Source: Nemertoderma westbladi
Taxonomy: Eukaryota; Xenacoelomorpha; Nemertodermatida; Nemertodermatidae
Length of the DNA stretch: 64,000 bases
Direction of reading: 5' to 3'
Assembly: GCA_032718475.1 (NCBI GenBank)
Contig: JAUCBJ010006846.1
Span: 24,329-88,328 of the forward strand
Numbering within the stretch: position 1 is the stretch's first letter; the number at the start of each line of letters is the position of its first letter. Positions 26,001 to 40,700 of this stretch are shown one piece after another. The notes beneath the pieces were generated by a model. It was not told where the DNA came from. It saw only the letters and a list, made by a program, of their open reading frames with translations, and searched no databases. The translations under genes and the position numbers were made by a program.

Positions 26001-27034
26001 AAACTACATAGGATTCTGTTGTCGCGATTCGATTCTAATTAGTTTGAAGAACCTCACTGCTAATTATGCTCTCAAACTACATAGGATTCTGTTGTCACGA
26101 TTCGATTCTAATTAGTTTGAAGAACCTCACTGCTAATTATGCTCTCAAACTACATAGGATTCTGTTGTCACTCGATTCGAATCTAATTAGGTTGAAGAAC
26201 CTCACTGTTAATTATGATCTCAAACTACATAGGATTCTGTTGTCACTCGATTCGATTCTAATTAGGTTGAAGAACCTCACTGTTAATTATGCTCTCAAAC
26301 TACATAGGATTCTGTTGTCACGATTCGATTATAATTAGTTTGAAGAACCTCACTGTTAATTATGCTCTCAAACTACATAGGATTCTGTTGTCACACGATT
26401 CGATTCTAATTAGTTTGAAGAACCTCACTGTTAATTATGCTCTCAAACTACATAGGATTCTGTTGTCACACGATTCGATTCTAATTAGTTTGAAGAACCT
26501 CACTGATAATTATGCTCTCAAACTACATAGGATTCTGTTGTCACACGATTCGATTCTAATTAGTTTGAAGAACCTCACTGATAATTATGCTCTCAAACTA
26601 CATAGGATTCTGTTGTCACTCGATTCGATTCTAATTAGTTTGAAGAACCTCACTGTTAATTATGCTCTCAAACTACATAGGATTCTGTTGTCACACGATT
26701 CGATTCTAATTAGTTTGAAGAACCTCACTGATAATTATGCTCTCAAACTACATAGGATTCTGTTGTCACTCGATTCGATTCTAATTAGTTTGAAGAACCT
26801 CACTGATAATTATGCTCTCAAATTACATAGGATTATGTTGTCACTCGATTCGATTCTAATTAGTTTGAAGAACCTCACTGATAATTATGCTCTCAAACTA
26901 CATAGGATTCTGTTGTCACTCGATTCGATTCTAATTAGTTTGAAGAACCTCACTGCTAATTATGCTCTCAAACTACATAGGATTCTGTTGTCACGATTCG
27001 ATTATAACTGGGTTGAAGAACCTCACTGTTAATT
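23005..27034. repeat. About 2.0-kb higher-order repeat blocks in the satellite
   Basis: The same monomer series restarts at 23005, 25025 and 27035 (2,020 and 2,010 bp apart), with shorter versions starting at 19861, 21434 and 30089. Shared rare markers include GATTCTGCTGTCACG near 22951 and 24971, CTCAATGTTAATT near 23749, 25759 and 27769, and GTTGTCGCGATTC near 26018, 28028 and 31607. Confidence 0.85.
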
Positions 27035-30000
27035 ATGCTCTCAAACTACATAGGATTCTGTTGTCACGATTCGATTCTAATTAGTTTGAAGAACCTCACT
27101 GTTAATTATGCTCTCAAACTACATAGGATTCTGTTGTCACTCGATTCGATTCTAATTAGGTTGAAGAACCTCACTGTTAATTATGCTCTCAAACTACATA
27201 GGATTCTGTTGTCACTCGATTCGATTCTAATTAGTTTGAAGAACCTCACTGATAATTATGCTCTCAAACTACATAGGATTCTGTTGTCACTCGATTCGAT
27301 TCTAATTAGTTTGAAGAACCTCACTGCTAATTATGCTCTCAAACTACATAGGATTCTGTTGTCACTCGATTCGATTATAATTAGTTTGAAGAACCTCACT
27401 GTTAATTATACTCTCAAACTACATAGGATTCTGTTGTCACTCGATTCGATTCTAATTAGGTTGAAGAACCTCACTGTTAATTATGCTCTCAAACTACATA
27501 GGATTCTGTTGTCACTCGATTCGATTATAATTAGTTTGAAAAACCTCACTGTTAATTATGCTCTCAAACTACATAGGATTCTGTTGTCACTCGATTCGAT
27601 TAAATTAGGTTGAAGAACCTCACTGTTAATTATGATCTCAAACTACATAGGATTCTGTTGTCACTCGATTCGATTCTAATTAGGTTGAAGAACCTCACTG
27701 TTAATTATGCTCTCAAACTACATAGGATTCTGTTGTCACTCGATTCGATTCTAATTAGGTTGAAGAACCTCAATGTTAATTATGCTCTCAAACTACATAG
27801 GATTCTGTTGTCACTCGATTCGATTCTAATTAGGTTGAAGAACCTCACTGTTAATTATGATTTCAAACTACATAGGATTCTGTTGTCACGATTCGATTCT
27901 AATTAGTTTGAAGAACCTCACTGTTAATTATGCTCTCAAACTACATAGGATTCTGTTGTCACGATTCGATTCTAATTAGTTTGAAGAACCTCACTGCTAA
28001 TTATGCTCTCAAACTACATAGGATTCTGTTGTCGCGATTCGATTCTAATTAGTTTGAAGAACCTCACTGCTAATTATGCTCTCAAACTACATAGGATTCT
28101 GTTGTCACGATTCGATTCTAATTAGTTTGAAGAACCTCACTGCTAATTATGCTCTCAAACTACATAGGATTCTGTTGTCACTCGATTCGAATCTAATTAG
28201 GTTGAAGAACCTCACTGTTAATTATGATCTCAAACTACATAGGATTCTGTTGTCACTCGATTCGATTCTAATTAGGTTGAAGAACCTCACTGTTAATTAT
28301 GCTCTCAAACTACATAGGATTCTGTTGTCACGATTCGATTATAATTAGTTTGAAGAACCTCACTGTTAATTATGATCTCAAACTACACAGGATTCTGTTG
28401 TCACGATTCGATTATAATTAGTTTGAAGAACCTCACTGCTAATTATGCTCTCAAAATACATAGGATTCTGTTGTCACACGATTCGATTCTAATTAGGTTG
28501 AAGAACCTCACTGTTAATTATGCTCTCAAACTACATAGGATTCTGTTGTCACTCGATTCGATTATAATTAGTTTGAAGAACCTCACTGCTAATTATGCTC
28601 TCAAACTACATAGGATTCTGTTGTCACTCGATTCGATTCTAATTAGTTTGAAGAACCTCACTGTTAATTATGCTCTCAGATTACATAGGATTCTGTTGTC
28701 ACTCGATTCGATTATAATTAGTTTGAAGAACCTCACTGTTAATTATGCTCTCAAACTACATAGGATTCTGTTGTCACTCGATTCGATTCTAATTAGTTTG
28801 AAGAACCTCACTGATAATTATGCTCTCAAATTACATAGGATTCTGTTGTCACTCGATTCGATTCTAATTAGTTTGAAGAACCTCACTGATAATTATGCTC
28901 TCAAACTACATAGGATTCTGTTGTCACTCGATTCGATTCTAATTAGTTTGAAGAACCTCACTGTTAATTATGATCTCAAACTACATAGGATTCTGTTGTC
29001 ACTCGATTCGATTCTAATTAGGTTGAAGAACCTCACTGTTAATTATGCTCTCAAACTACATAGGATTCTGTTGTCACTCGATTCGATTCTAATTAGTTTG
29101 AAGAACCTCACTGTTAATTATGATCTCAAACTACATAGGATTCTGTTGTCACACGATTCGATTCTAATTAGTTTGAAGAACCTCACTGATAATTATGCTC
29201 TCAAACTACATAGGATTCTGTTGTCACTCGATTCGATTCTAATTAGTTTGAAGAACCTCACTGATAATTATGCTCTCAAATTACATAGGATTATGTTGTC
29301 ACTCGATTCGATTCTAATTAGTTTGAAGAACCTCACTGATAATTATGCTCTCAAACTACATAGGATTCTGTTGTCACTCGATTCGATTCTAATTAGTTTG
29401 AAGAACCTCACTGCTAATTATGCTCTCAAACTACATAGGATTCTGTTGTCACGATTCGATTATAACTAGGTTGAAGAACCTCACTGTTAATTATGCTCTC
29501 AAACTACATAGGATTCTGTTGTCACGATTCGATTCTAATTAGTTTGAAGAACCTCACTGTTAATTATGCTCTCAAACTACATAGGATTCTGTTGTCACTC
29601 GATTCGATTCTAATTAGGTTGAAGAACCTCACTGTTAATTATGCTCTCAAACTACATAGGATTCTGTTGTCACTCGATTCGATTCTAATTAGTTTGAAGA
29701 ACCTCACTGTTAATTATGATCTCAAACTACATAGGATTCTGTTGTCACACGATTCGATTCTAATTAGTTTGAAGAACCTCACTGATAATTATGCTCTCAA
29801 ACTACATAGGATTCTGTTGTCACTCGATTCGATTCTAATTAGTTTGAAGAACCTCACTGATAATTATGCTCTCAAATTACATAGGATTATGTTGTCACTC
29901 GATTCGATTCTAATTAGTTTGAAGAACCTCACTGATAATTATGCTCTCAAACTACATAGGATTCTGTTGTCACTCGATTCGATTCTAATTAGTTTGAAGA

Positions 30001-33000
30001 ACCTCACTGCTAATTATGCTCTCAAACTACATAGGATTCTGTTGTCACGATTCGATTATAACTAGGTTGAAGAACCTCACTGTTAATTATGCTCTCAAAC
30101 TACATAGGATTCTGTTGTCACGATTCGATTCTAATTAGTTTGAAGAACCTCACTGTTAATTATGCTCTCAAACTACATAGGATTCTGTTGTCACTCGATT
30201 CGATTCTAATTAGGTTGAAGAACCTCACTGTTAATTATGCTCTCAAACTACATAGGATTCTGTTGTCACTCGATTCGATTCTAATTAGTTTGAAGAACCT
30301 CACTGATAATTATGCTCTCAAACTACATAGGATTCTGTTGTCACTCGATTCGATTCTAATTAGTTTGAAAAACCTCACTGCTAATTATGCTCTCAAACTA
30401 CATAGGATTCTGTTGTCACTCGATTCGATTATAATTAGTTTGAAGAACCTCACTGTTAATTATACTCTCAAACTACATAGGATTCTGTTGTCACTCGATT
30501 CGATTCTAATTAGGTTGAAGAACCTCACTGTTAATTATGCTCTCAAACTACATAGGATTCTGTTGTCACTCGATTCGATTATAATTAGTTTGAAAAACCT
30601 CACTGTTAATTATGCTCTCAAACTACATAGGATTCTGTTGTCACTCGATTCGATTCTAATTAGGTTGAAGAACCTCACTGTTAATTATGCTCTCAAACTA
30701 CATAGGATTCTGTTGTCACTCGATTCGATTATAATTAGTTTGTAAAACCTCACTGTTAATTATGCTCTCAAACTACATAGGATTCTGTTGTCACACGATT
30801 CGATTCTAATTAGTTTGAAGAACCTCACTGTTAATTATACTCTCAAACTACATAGGATTCTGTTGTCACTCGATTCGATTCTAATTAGGTTGAAGAACCT
30901 CACTGTTAATTATGCTCTCAAACTACATAGGATTCTGTTGTCACACGATTCGATTCTAATTAGTTTGAAGAACCTCACTGTTAATTATACTCTCAAACTA
31001 CATAGGATTCTGTTGTCACTCGATTCGATTCTAATTAGGTTGAAGAACCTCACTGTTAATTATGCTCTCAAACTACATAGGATTCTGTTGTCACTCGATT
31101 CGATTCTAATTAGGTTGAAGAACCTCACTGTTAATTATGCTCTCAAACTACATAGGATTCTGTTGTCACTCGATTCGATTAAATTAGGTTGAAGAACCTC
31201 ACTGTTAATTATGATCTCAAACTACATAGGATTCTGTTGTCACTCGATTCGATTCTAATTAGGTTGAAGAACCTCACTGTTAATTATGCTCTCAAACTAC
31301 ATAGGATTCTGTTGTCACTCGATTCGATTCTAATTAGGTTGAAGAACCTCAATGTTAATTATGCTCTCAAACTACATAGGATTCTGTTGTCACTCGATTC
31401 GATTCTAATTAGGTTGAAGAACCTCACTGTTAATTATGATCTCAAACTACATAGGATTCTGTTGTCACGATTCGATTCTAATTAGTTTGAAGAACCTCAC
31501 TGTTAATTATGCTCTCAAACTACATAGGATTCTGTTGTCACGATTCGATTCTAATTAGTTTGAAGAACCTCACTGCTAATTATGCTCTCAAACTACATAG
31601 GATTCTGTTGTCGCGATTCGATTCTAATTAGTTTGAAGAACCTCACTGCTAATTATGCTCTCAAACTACATAGGATTCTGTTGTCACGATTCGATTCTAA
31701 TTAGTTTGAAGAACCTCACTGCTAATTATGCTCTCAAACTACATAGGATTCTGTTGTCACTCGATTCGAATCTAATTAGGTTGAAGAACCTCACTGTTAA
31801 TTATGATCTCAAACTACATAGGATTCTGTTGTCACTCGATTCGATTCTAATTAGGTTGAAGAACCTCACTGTTAATTATGCTCTCAAACTACATAGGATT
31901 CTGTTGTCACGATTCGATTATAATTAGTTTGAAGAACCTCACTGTTAATTATGATCTCAAACTACACAGGATTCTGTTGTCACGATTCGATTATAATTAG
32001 TTTGAAGAACCTCACTGTTAATTATGATCTCAAACTACACAGGATTCTGTTGTCACTCGATTCGATTATAATTAGTTTGAAGAACCTCACTGTTAATTAT
32101 GATCTCAAACTACATAGAATTCTGTTGTCACTCGATTCGATTCTAATTAGGTTGAAGAACCTCACTGTTAATTATGCTCTCAAACTACATAGGATTCTGT
32201 TGTCACTCGATTCGATTCTAATTAGGTTGAAGAACCTCACTGTTAATTATGCTCTCAAACTACATAGGATTCTGTTGTCACGATTCGATTCTAATTAGTT
32301 TGAAGAACCTCACTGCTAATTATGCTCTCAAACTACATAGGATTCTGTTGTCACTCGATTCGAATCTAATTAGGTTGAAGAACCTCACTGTTAATTATGA
32401 TCTCAAACTACATAGGATTCTGTTGTCACTCGATTCGATTCTAATTAGGTTGAAGAACCTCACTGTTAATTATGCTCTCAAACTACATAGGATTCTGTTG
32501 TCACGATTCGATTATAATTAGTTTGAAGAACCTCACTGTTAATTATGATCTCAAACTACACAGGATTCTGTTGTCACGATTCGATTATAATTAGTTTGAA
32601 GAACCTCACTGTTAATTATGCTCTCAAACTACATAGGATTCTGTTGTCACTCGATTCGATTCTAATTAGTTTGAAGAACCTCACTGTTAATTATGCTCTC
32701 AAACTACATAGGATTCTGTTGTCACGATTCGATTCTAATTAGTTTGAAGAACCTCACTGCTAATTATGCTCTCAAACTACATAGGATTCTGTTGTCACTC
32801 GATTCGATTATAATTAGTTTGAAGAACCTCACTGCTAATTATGCTCTCAAACTACATAGGATTCTGTTGTCACTCGATTCGATTCTAATTAGTTTGAAGA
32901 ACCTCACTGTTAATTATGCTCTCAAATTACATAGGATTCTGTTGTCACTCGATTCGATTATAATTAGTTTGAAGAACCTCACTGTTAATTATGCTCTCAA

Positions 33001-36000
33001 ACTACATAGGATTCTGTTGTCACTCGATTCGATTCTAATTAGTTTGAAGAACCTCACTGATAATTATGCTCTCAAATTACATAGGATTCTGTTGTCACTC
33101 GATTCGATTCTAATTAGTTTGAAGAACCTCACTGATAATTATGCTCTCAAACTACATAGGATTCTGTTGTCACTCGATTCGATTCTAATTAGTTTGAAGA
33201 ACCCCACTGTTAATTATGCTCTCAAACTACATAGGATTCTGTTGTCACACGATTCGATTCTAATTAGTTTGAAGAACCTCACTGTTAATTATGCTCTCAA
33301 ACTAAATAGGATTCTGTTGTCACACGATTCGATTCTAATTAGTTTGAAGAACCTCACTGATAATTATGCTCTCAAATTACATAGGATTCTGTTGTCACTC
33401 GATTCGATTCTAATTAGTTTGAAGAACCTCACTGATAATTATGCTCTCAAACTACATAGGATTCTGTTGTCACTCGATTCGATTCTAATTAGTTTGAAGA
33501 ACCTCACTGTTAATTATGCTCTCAAACTACATAGGATTCTGTTGTCACACGATTCGATTCTAATTAGTTTGAAGAACCTCACTGATAATTATGCTCTCAA
33601 ACTACATAGGATTCTGTTGTCACTCGATTCGATTCTAATTAGTTTGAAGAACCTCACTGTTAATTATGCTCTCAAACTACATAGGATTCTGTTGTCACAC
33701 GATTCGATTCTAATTAGTTTGAAGAACCTCACTGATAATTATGCTCTCAAACTACATAGGATTCTGTTGTCACTCGATTCGATTATAATTAGTTTGAAGA
33801 ACCTCACTGTTAATTATGCTCTCAAACTACATAGGATTCTGTTGTCACACGATTCGATTCTAATTAGTTTGAAGAACCTCACTGTTAATTATGCTCTCAA
33901 ACTACATAGGATTCTGTTGTCACACGATTCGATTCTAATTAGTTTGAAGAACCTCACTGATAATTATGCTCTCAAACTACATAGGATTCTGTTGTCACAC
34001 GATTCGATTCTAATTAGTTTGAAGAACCTCACTGATAATTATGCTCTCAAACTACATAGGATTCTGTTGTCACTCGATTCGATTCTAATTAGTTTGAAGA
34101 ACCTCACTGTTAATTATGCTCTCAAACTACATAGGATTCTGTTGTCACTCGATTCGATTATAATTAGTTTGAAGAACCTCACTGTTAATTATGCTCTCAA
34201 ACTACATAGGATTCTGTTGTCACACGATTCGATTCTAATTAGTTTGAAGAACCTCACTGTTAATTATGCTCTCAAACTACATAGGATTCTGTTGTCACAC
34301 GATTCGATTCTAATTAGTTTGAAGAACCTCACTGATAATTATGCTCTCAAACTACATAGGATTCTGTTGTCACACGATTCGATTCTAATTAGTTTGAAGA
34401 ACCTCACTGATAATTATGCTCTCAAACTACATAGGATTCTGTTGTCACTCGATTCGATTCTAATTAGTTTGAAGAACCTCACTGTTAATTATGCTCTCAA
34501 ACTACATAGGATTCTGTTGTCACACGATTCGATTCTAATTAGTTTGAAGAACCTCACTGATAATTATGCTCTCAAACTACATAGGATTCTGTTGTCACTC
34601 GATTCGATTCTAATTAGTTTGAAGAACCTCACTGATAATTATGCTCTCAAATTACATAGGATTATGTTGTCACTCGATTCGATTCTAACTAGGTTGAAGA
34701 ACCTCACTGATAATTATGCTCTCAAACTACATAGGATTCTGTTGTCACTCGATTCGATTCTAATTAGTTTGAAGAACCTCACTGATAATTATGCTCTCAA
34801 ACTACATAGGATTCTGTTGTCACTCGATTCGATTCTAATTAGTTTGAAGAACCTCACTGCTAATTATGCTCTCAAACTACATAGGATTCTGTTGTCACTC
34901 GATTCGATTCTAATTAGGTTGAAGAACCTCACTGTTAATTATGATCTCAAACTACATAGGATTCTGTTGTCACTCGATTCGATTCTAATTAGTTTGAAGA
35001 ACCTCACTGATAATTATGCTCTCAAACTACATAGGATTCTGTTGTCACACGATTCGATTCTAATTAGTTTGAAGAACCTCACTGTTAATTATGCTCTCAA
35101 ACTACATAGGATTCTGTTGTCACACGATTCGATTCTAATTAGTTTGAAGAACCTCACTGATAATTATGCTCTCAAACTACATAGGATTCTGTTGTCACTC
35201 GATTCGATTCTAATTAGTTTGAAGAACCTCACTGATAATTATGCTCTCAAATTACATAGGATTATGTTGTCACTCGATTCGATTCTAATTAGGTTGAAGA
35301 ACCTCGCTGATAATTATGCTCTCAAACTACATAGGATTCTGTTGTCACTCGATTCGATTCTAATTAGTTTGAAGAACCTCACTGATAATTATGCTCTCAA
35401 ACTACATAGGATTCTGTTGTCACTCGATTCGATTCTAATTAGTTTGAAGAACCTCACTGCTAATTATGCTCTCAAACTACATAGGATTCTGTTGTCACTC
35501 GATTCGATTCTAATTAGGTTGAAGAACCTCACTGTTAATTATGATCTCAAACTACATAGGATTCTGTTGTCACTCGATTCGATTCTAATTAGTTTGAAGA
35601 ACCTCACTGATAATTATGCTCTCAAACTACATAGGATTCTGTTGTCACACGATTCGATTCTAATTAGTTTGAAGAACCTCACTGTTAATTATGCTCTCAA
35701 ACTACATAGGATTCTGTTGTCACACGATTCGATTCTAATTAGTTTGAAGAACCTCACTGATAATTATGCTCTCAAACTACATAGGATTCTGTTGTCACAC
35801 GATTCGATTCTAATTAGTTTGAAGAACCTCACTGATAATTATGCTCTCAAACTACATAGGATTTTGTTGTCACTCGATTCGATTCTAATTAGTTTGAAGA
35901 ACCTCACTGTTAATTATGCTCTCAAACTACATAGGATTCTGTTGTCACACGATTCGATTCTAATTAGTTTGAAGAACCTCACTGATAATTATGCTCTCAA

Positions 36001-37799
36001 ACTACATAGGATTCTGTTGTCACTCGATTCGATTCTAATTAGTTTGAAGAACCTCACTGATAATTATGCTCTCAAACTACATAGGATTCTGTTGTCACTC
36101 GATTCGATTCTAATTAGTTTGAAGAACCTCACTGCTAATTATGCTCTCAAACTACATAGGATTCTGTTGTCACTCGATTCGATTCAAATTAGGTTGAAGA
36201 ACCTCACTGTTAATTATGCTCTCAAACTACATAGGATTCTGTTGTCACTCGATTCGATTTTAATTAGTTTGAAGAACCTCACTGATAATTATGCTCTCAA
36301 ACTACATAGGATTCTGTTGTCACTCGATTCGATTATAATTAGTTTGAAGAACCTCACTGTTAATTATGCTCTCAAACTACATAGGATTCTGTTGTCACTC
36401 GATTCGATTCTAATTAGGTTGAAGAACCTCACTGTTAATTATGCTCTCAAACTACATAGGATTCTGTTGTCACTCGATTCGATTATAATTAGTTTGAAGA
36501 ACCTCACTGTTAATTATGCTCTCAAACTACATAGGATTCTGTTGTCACTCGATTCGATTAAATTAGGTTGAAGAACCTCACTGCTAATTATGCTCTCAAA
36601 CTACATAGGATTCTGTTGTCACTCGATTCGATTCTAATTAGGTTGAAGAACCTCACTGTTAATTATGCTCTCAAACTACATAGGATTCTGTTGTCACTCG
36701 ATTCGATTCTAATTAGGTTGAAGAACCTCACTGTTAATTATGATCTCAAACTACATAGGATTCTGTTGTCACGATTCGATTCTAATTAGTTTGAAGAACC
36801 TCACTGTTAATTATGCTCTCAAACTACATAGGATTCTGTTGTCACGATTCGATTCTAATTAGTTTGAAGAACCTCACTGTTAATTATGCTCTCAAACTAC
36901 ATAGGATTCTGTTGTCACGATTCGATTCTAATTAGTTTGAAGAACCTCACTGTTAATTATGATCTCAAACTACATAGGATTCTGTTGTCACTCGATTCGA
37001 TTCTAATTAGGTTGAAGAACCTCACTGTTAATTATGCTCTCAAACTACATAGGATTCTGTTGTCACGATTCGATTATAATTAGTTTGAAGAACCTCACTG
37101 TTAATTATGATCTCAAACTACACAGGATTCTGTTGTCACGATTCGATTATAATTAGTTTGAAGAACCTCACGGTTAATTATGATCTCAAACTACATAGGA
37201 TTCTGTTGTCACTCGATTCGATTCTAATTAGGTTGAAGAACCTCACTGTTAATTATGCTCTCAAACTACATAGGATTCTGTTGTCACTCGATTCGATTCT
37301 AATTAGGTTGAAGAACCTCACTGTTAATTATGCTCTCAAACTACATAGGATTCTGTTGTCACTCGATTCGATTCTAATTAGTTTGAAGAACCTCACTGTT
37401 AATTATGATCTCAAACTACATAGGATTCTGTTGTCACTCGATTCGATTCTAATTAGGTTGAAGAACCTCACTGTTAATTATGCTCTCAAACTACATAGGA
37501 TTCTGTTGTCACGATTCGATTCTAATTAGGTTGAAGAACCTCACTGTTAATTATGATCTCAAACTACATAGGATTCTGTTGTCACTCGATTCGATTCTAA
37601 TTAGGTTGAAGAACCTCACTGTTAATTATGCTCTCAAATTACATAGGATTCTGTTGTCACTCGATTCGATTCTAATTAGGTTGAAGAACCTCACTGTTAA
37701 TTATGCTCTCAAACTACATAGGATTCTGTTGTCACTCGATTCGATTCTAATTAGGTTGAAGAACCTCACTGATAATTATGCTCTCAAATTACATAGGAT

Positions 37800-40700
37800 T
37801 CTGTTGTCACTCGATTCGATTCTAATTAGTTTGAAGAACCTCACTGCTAATTATGCTCTCAAACTACATAGGATTCTGTTGTCACTCGATTCGATTATAA
37901 TTAGTTTGAAGAACCTCACTGCTAATTATGCTCTCAAACTACATAGGATTCTGTTGTCACTCGATTCGATTATAATTAGTTTGAAGAACCTCACTGCTAA
38001 TTATGCTCTCAAACTACATAGGATTCTGTTGTCACTCGATTCGATTCTAATTAGTTTGAAAAACCTCACTGCTAATTATGCTCTCAAACTACATAGGATT
38101 CTGTTGTCACTCGATTCGATTCTAATTAGTTTGAAGAACCTCACTGCTAATTATGCTCTCAAACTACATAGGATTCTGTTGTCACTCGATTCGATTATAA
38201 TTAGTTTGAAGAACCTCACTGCTAATTATGCTCTCAAACTACATAGGATTCTGTTGTCACTCGATTCGATTCTAATTAGTTTGAAGAACCTCACTGTTAA
38301 TTATGCTCTCAGATTACATAGGATTCTGTTGTCACTCGATTCGATTATAATTAGTTTGAAGAACCTCACTGTTAATTATGCTCTCAAACTACATAGGATT
38401 CTGTTGTCACTCGATTCGATTCTAATTAGTTTGAAGAACCTCACTGATAATTATGCTCTCAAATTACATAGGATTCTGTTGTCACTCGATTCGATTCTAA
38501 TTAGTTTGAAGAACCTCACTGATAATTATGCTCTCAAACTACATAGGATTCTGTTGTCACTCGATTCGATTCTAATTAGTTTGAAGAACCTCACTGTTAA
38601 TTATGCTCTCAAACTACATAGGATTCTGTTGTCACACGATTCGATTCTAATTAGTTTGAAGAACCTCACTGTTAATTATGCTCTCAAACTACAGAGGATT
38701 CTGTTGTCACACGATTCGATTCTAATTAGTTTGAAGAACCTCACTGATAATTATGCTCTCAAATTACATAGGATTCTGTTGTCACTCGATTCGATTCTAA
38801 TTAGTTTGAAGAACCTCACTGATAATTATGCTCTCAAACTACATAGGATTCTGTTGTCACTCGATTCGATTCTAATTAGTTTGAAGAACCTCACTGTTAA
38901 TTATGCTCTCAAACTACATAGGATTCTGTTGTCACACGATTCGATTCTAATTAGTTTGAAGAACCTCACTGATAATTATGCTCTCAAACTACATAGGATT
39001 CTGTTGTCACTCGATTCGATTCTAATTAGTTTGAAGAACCTCACTGTTAATTATGCTCTCAAACTACATAGGATTCTGATGTCACACGATTCGATTCTAA
39101 TTAGTTTGAAGAACCTCACTGATAATTATGCTCTCAAACTACATAGGATTCTGTTGTCACTCGATTCGATTATAATTAGTTTGAAGAACCTCACTGTTAA
39201 TTATGCTCTCAAACTACATAGGATTCTGTTGTCACACGATTCGATTCTAATTAGTTTGAAGAACCTCACTGTTAATTATGCTCTCAAACTACATAGGATT
39301 CTGTTGTCACACGATTCGATTCTAATTAGTTTGAAGAACCTCACTGATAATTATGCTCTCAAACTACATAGGATTCTGTTGTCACACGATTCGATTCTAA
39401 TTAGTTTGAAGAACCTCACTGATAATTATGCTCTCAAACTACATAGGATTCTGTTGTCACTCGATTCGATTCTAATTAGTTTGAAGAACCTCACTGTTAA
39501 TTATGCTCTCAAACTACATAGGATTCTGTTGTCACACGATTCGATTCTAATTAGTTTGAAGAACCTCACTGATAATTATGCTCTCAAACTACATAGGATT
39601 CTGTTGTCACTCGATTCGATTCTAATTAGTTTGAAGAACCTCACTGATAATTATGCTCTCAAATTACATAGGATTATGTTGTCACTCGATTCGATTCTAA
39701 TTAGTTTGAAGAACCTCACTGATAATTATGCTCTCAAACTACATAGGATTCTGTTGTCACTCGATTCGATTCTAATTAGGTTGAAGAACCTCACTGATAA
39801 TTATGCTCTCAAACTACATAGGATTCTGTTGTCACTCGATTCGATTCTAATTAGGTTGAAGAACCTCACTGATAATTATGCTCTCAAACTACATAGGATT
39901 CTGTTGTCACTCGATTCGATTCTAATTAGTTTGAAGAACCTCACTGATAATTATGCTCTCAAACTACATAGGATTCTGTTGTCACTCGATTCGATTCTAA
40001 TTAGTTTGAAGAACCTCACTGCTAATTATGCTCTCAAACTACATAGGATTCTGTTGTCACTCGATTCGATTCTAATTAGGTTGAAGAACCTCACTGTTAA
40101 TTATGATCTCAAACTACATAGGATTCTGTTGTCACTCGATTCGATTCTAATTAGGTTGAAGAACCTCACTGATAATTATGCTCTCAAACTACATAGGATT
40201 CTGTTGTCACTCGATTCGATTCTAATTAGTTTGAAGAACCTCACTGATAATTATGCTCTCAAACTACATAGGATTCTGTTGTCTCTCGATTCGATTCTAA
40301 TTAGTTTGAAGAACCTCACTGATAATTATGCTCTCAAACTACATAGGATTCTGTTGTCACTCGATTCGATTCTAATTAGGTTGAAGAACCTCACTGTTAA
40401 TTATGCTCTCAAACTACATAGGATTCTGTTGTCACTCGATTCGATTCTAATTAGTTTGAAGAACCTCACTGATAATTATGCTCTCAAACTACATAGGATT
40501 CTGTTGTCACTCGATTCGATTCTAATTAGTTTGAAGAACCTCACTGCTAATTATGCTCTCAAACTACATAGGATTCTGTTGTCACTCGATTCGATTATAA
40601 TTAGTTTGAAGAACCTCACTGCTAATTATGCTCTCAAACTACATAGGATTCTGTTGTCACTCGATTCGATTATAATTAGTTTGAAGAACCTCACTGCTAA

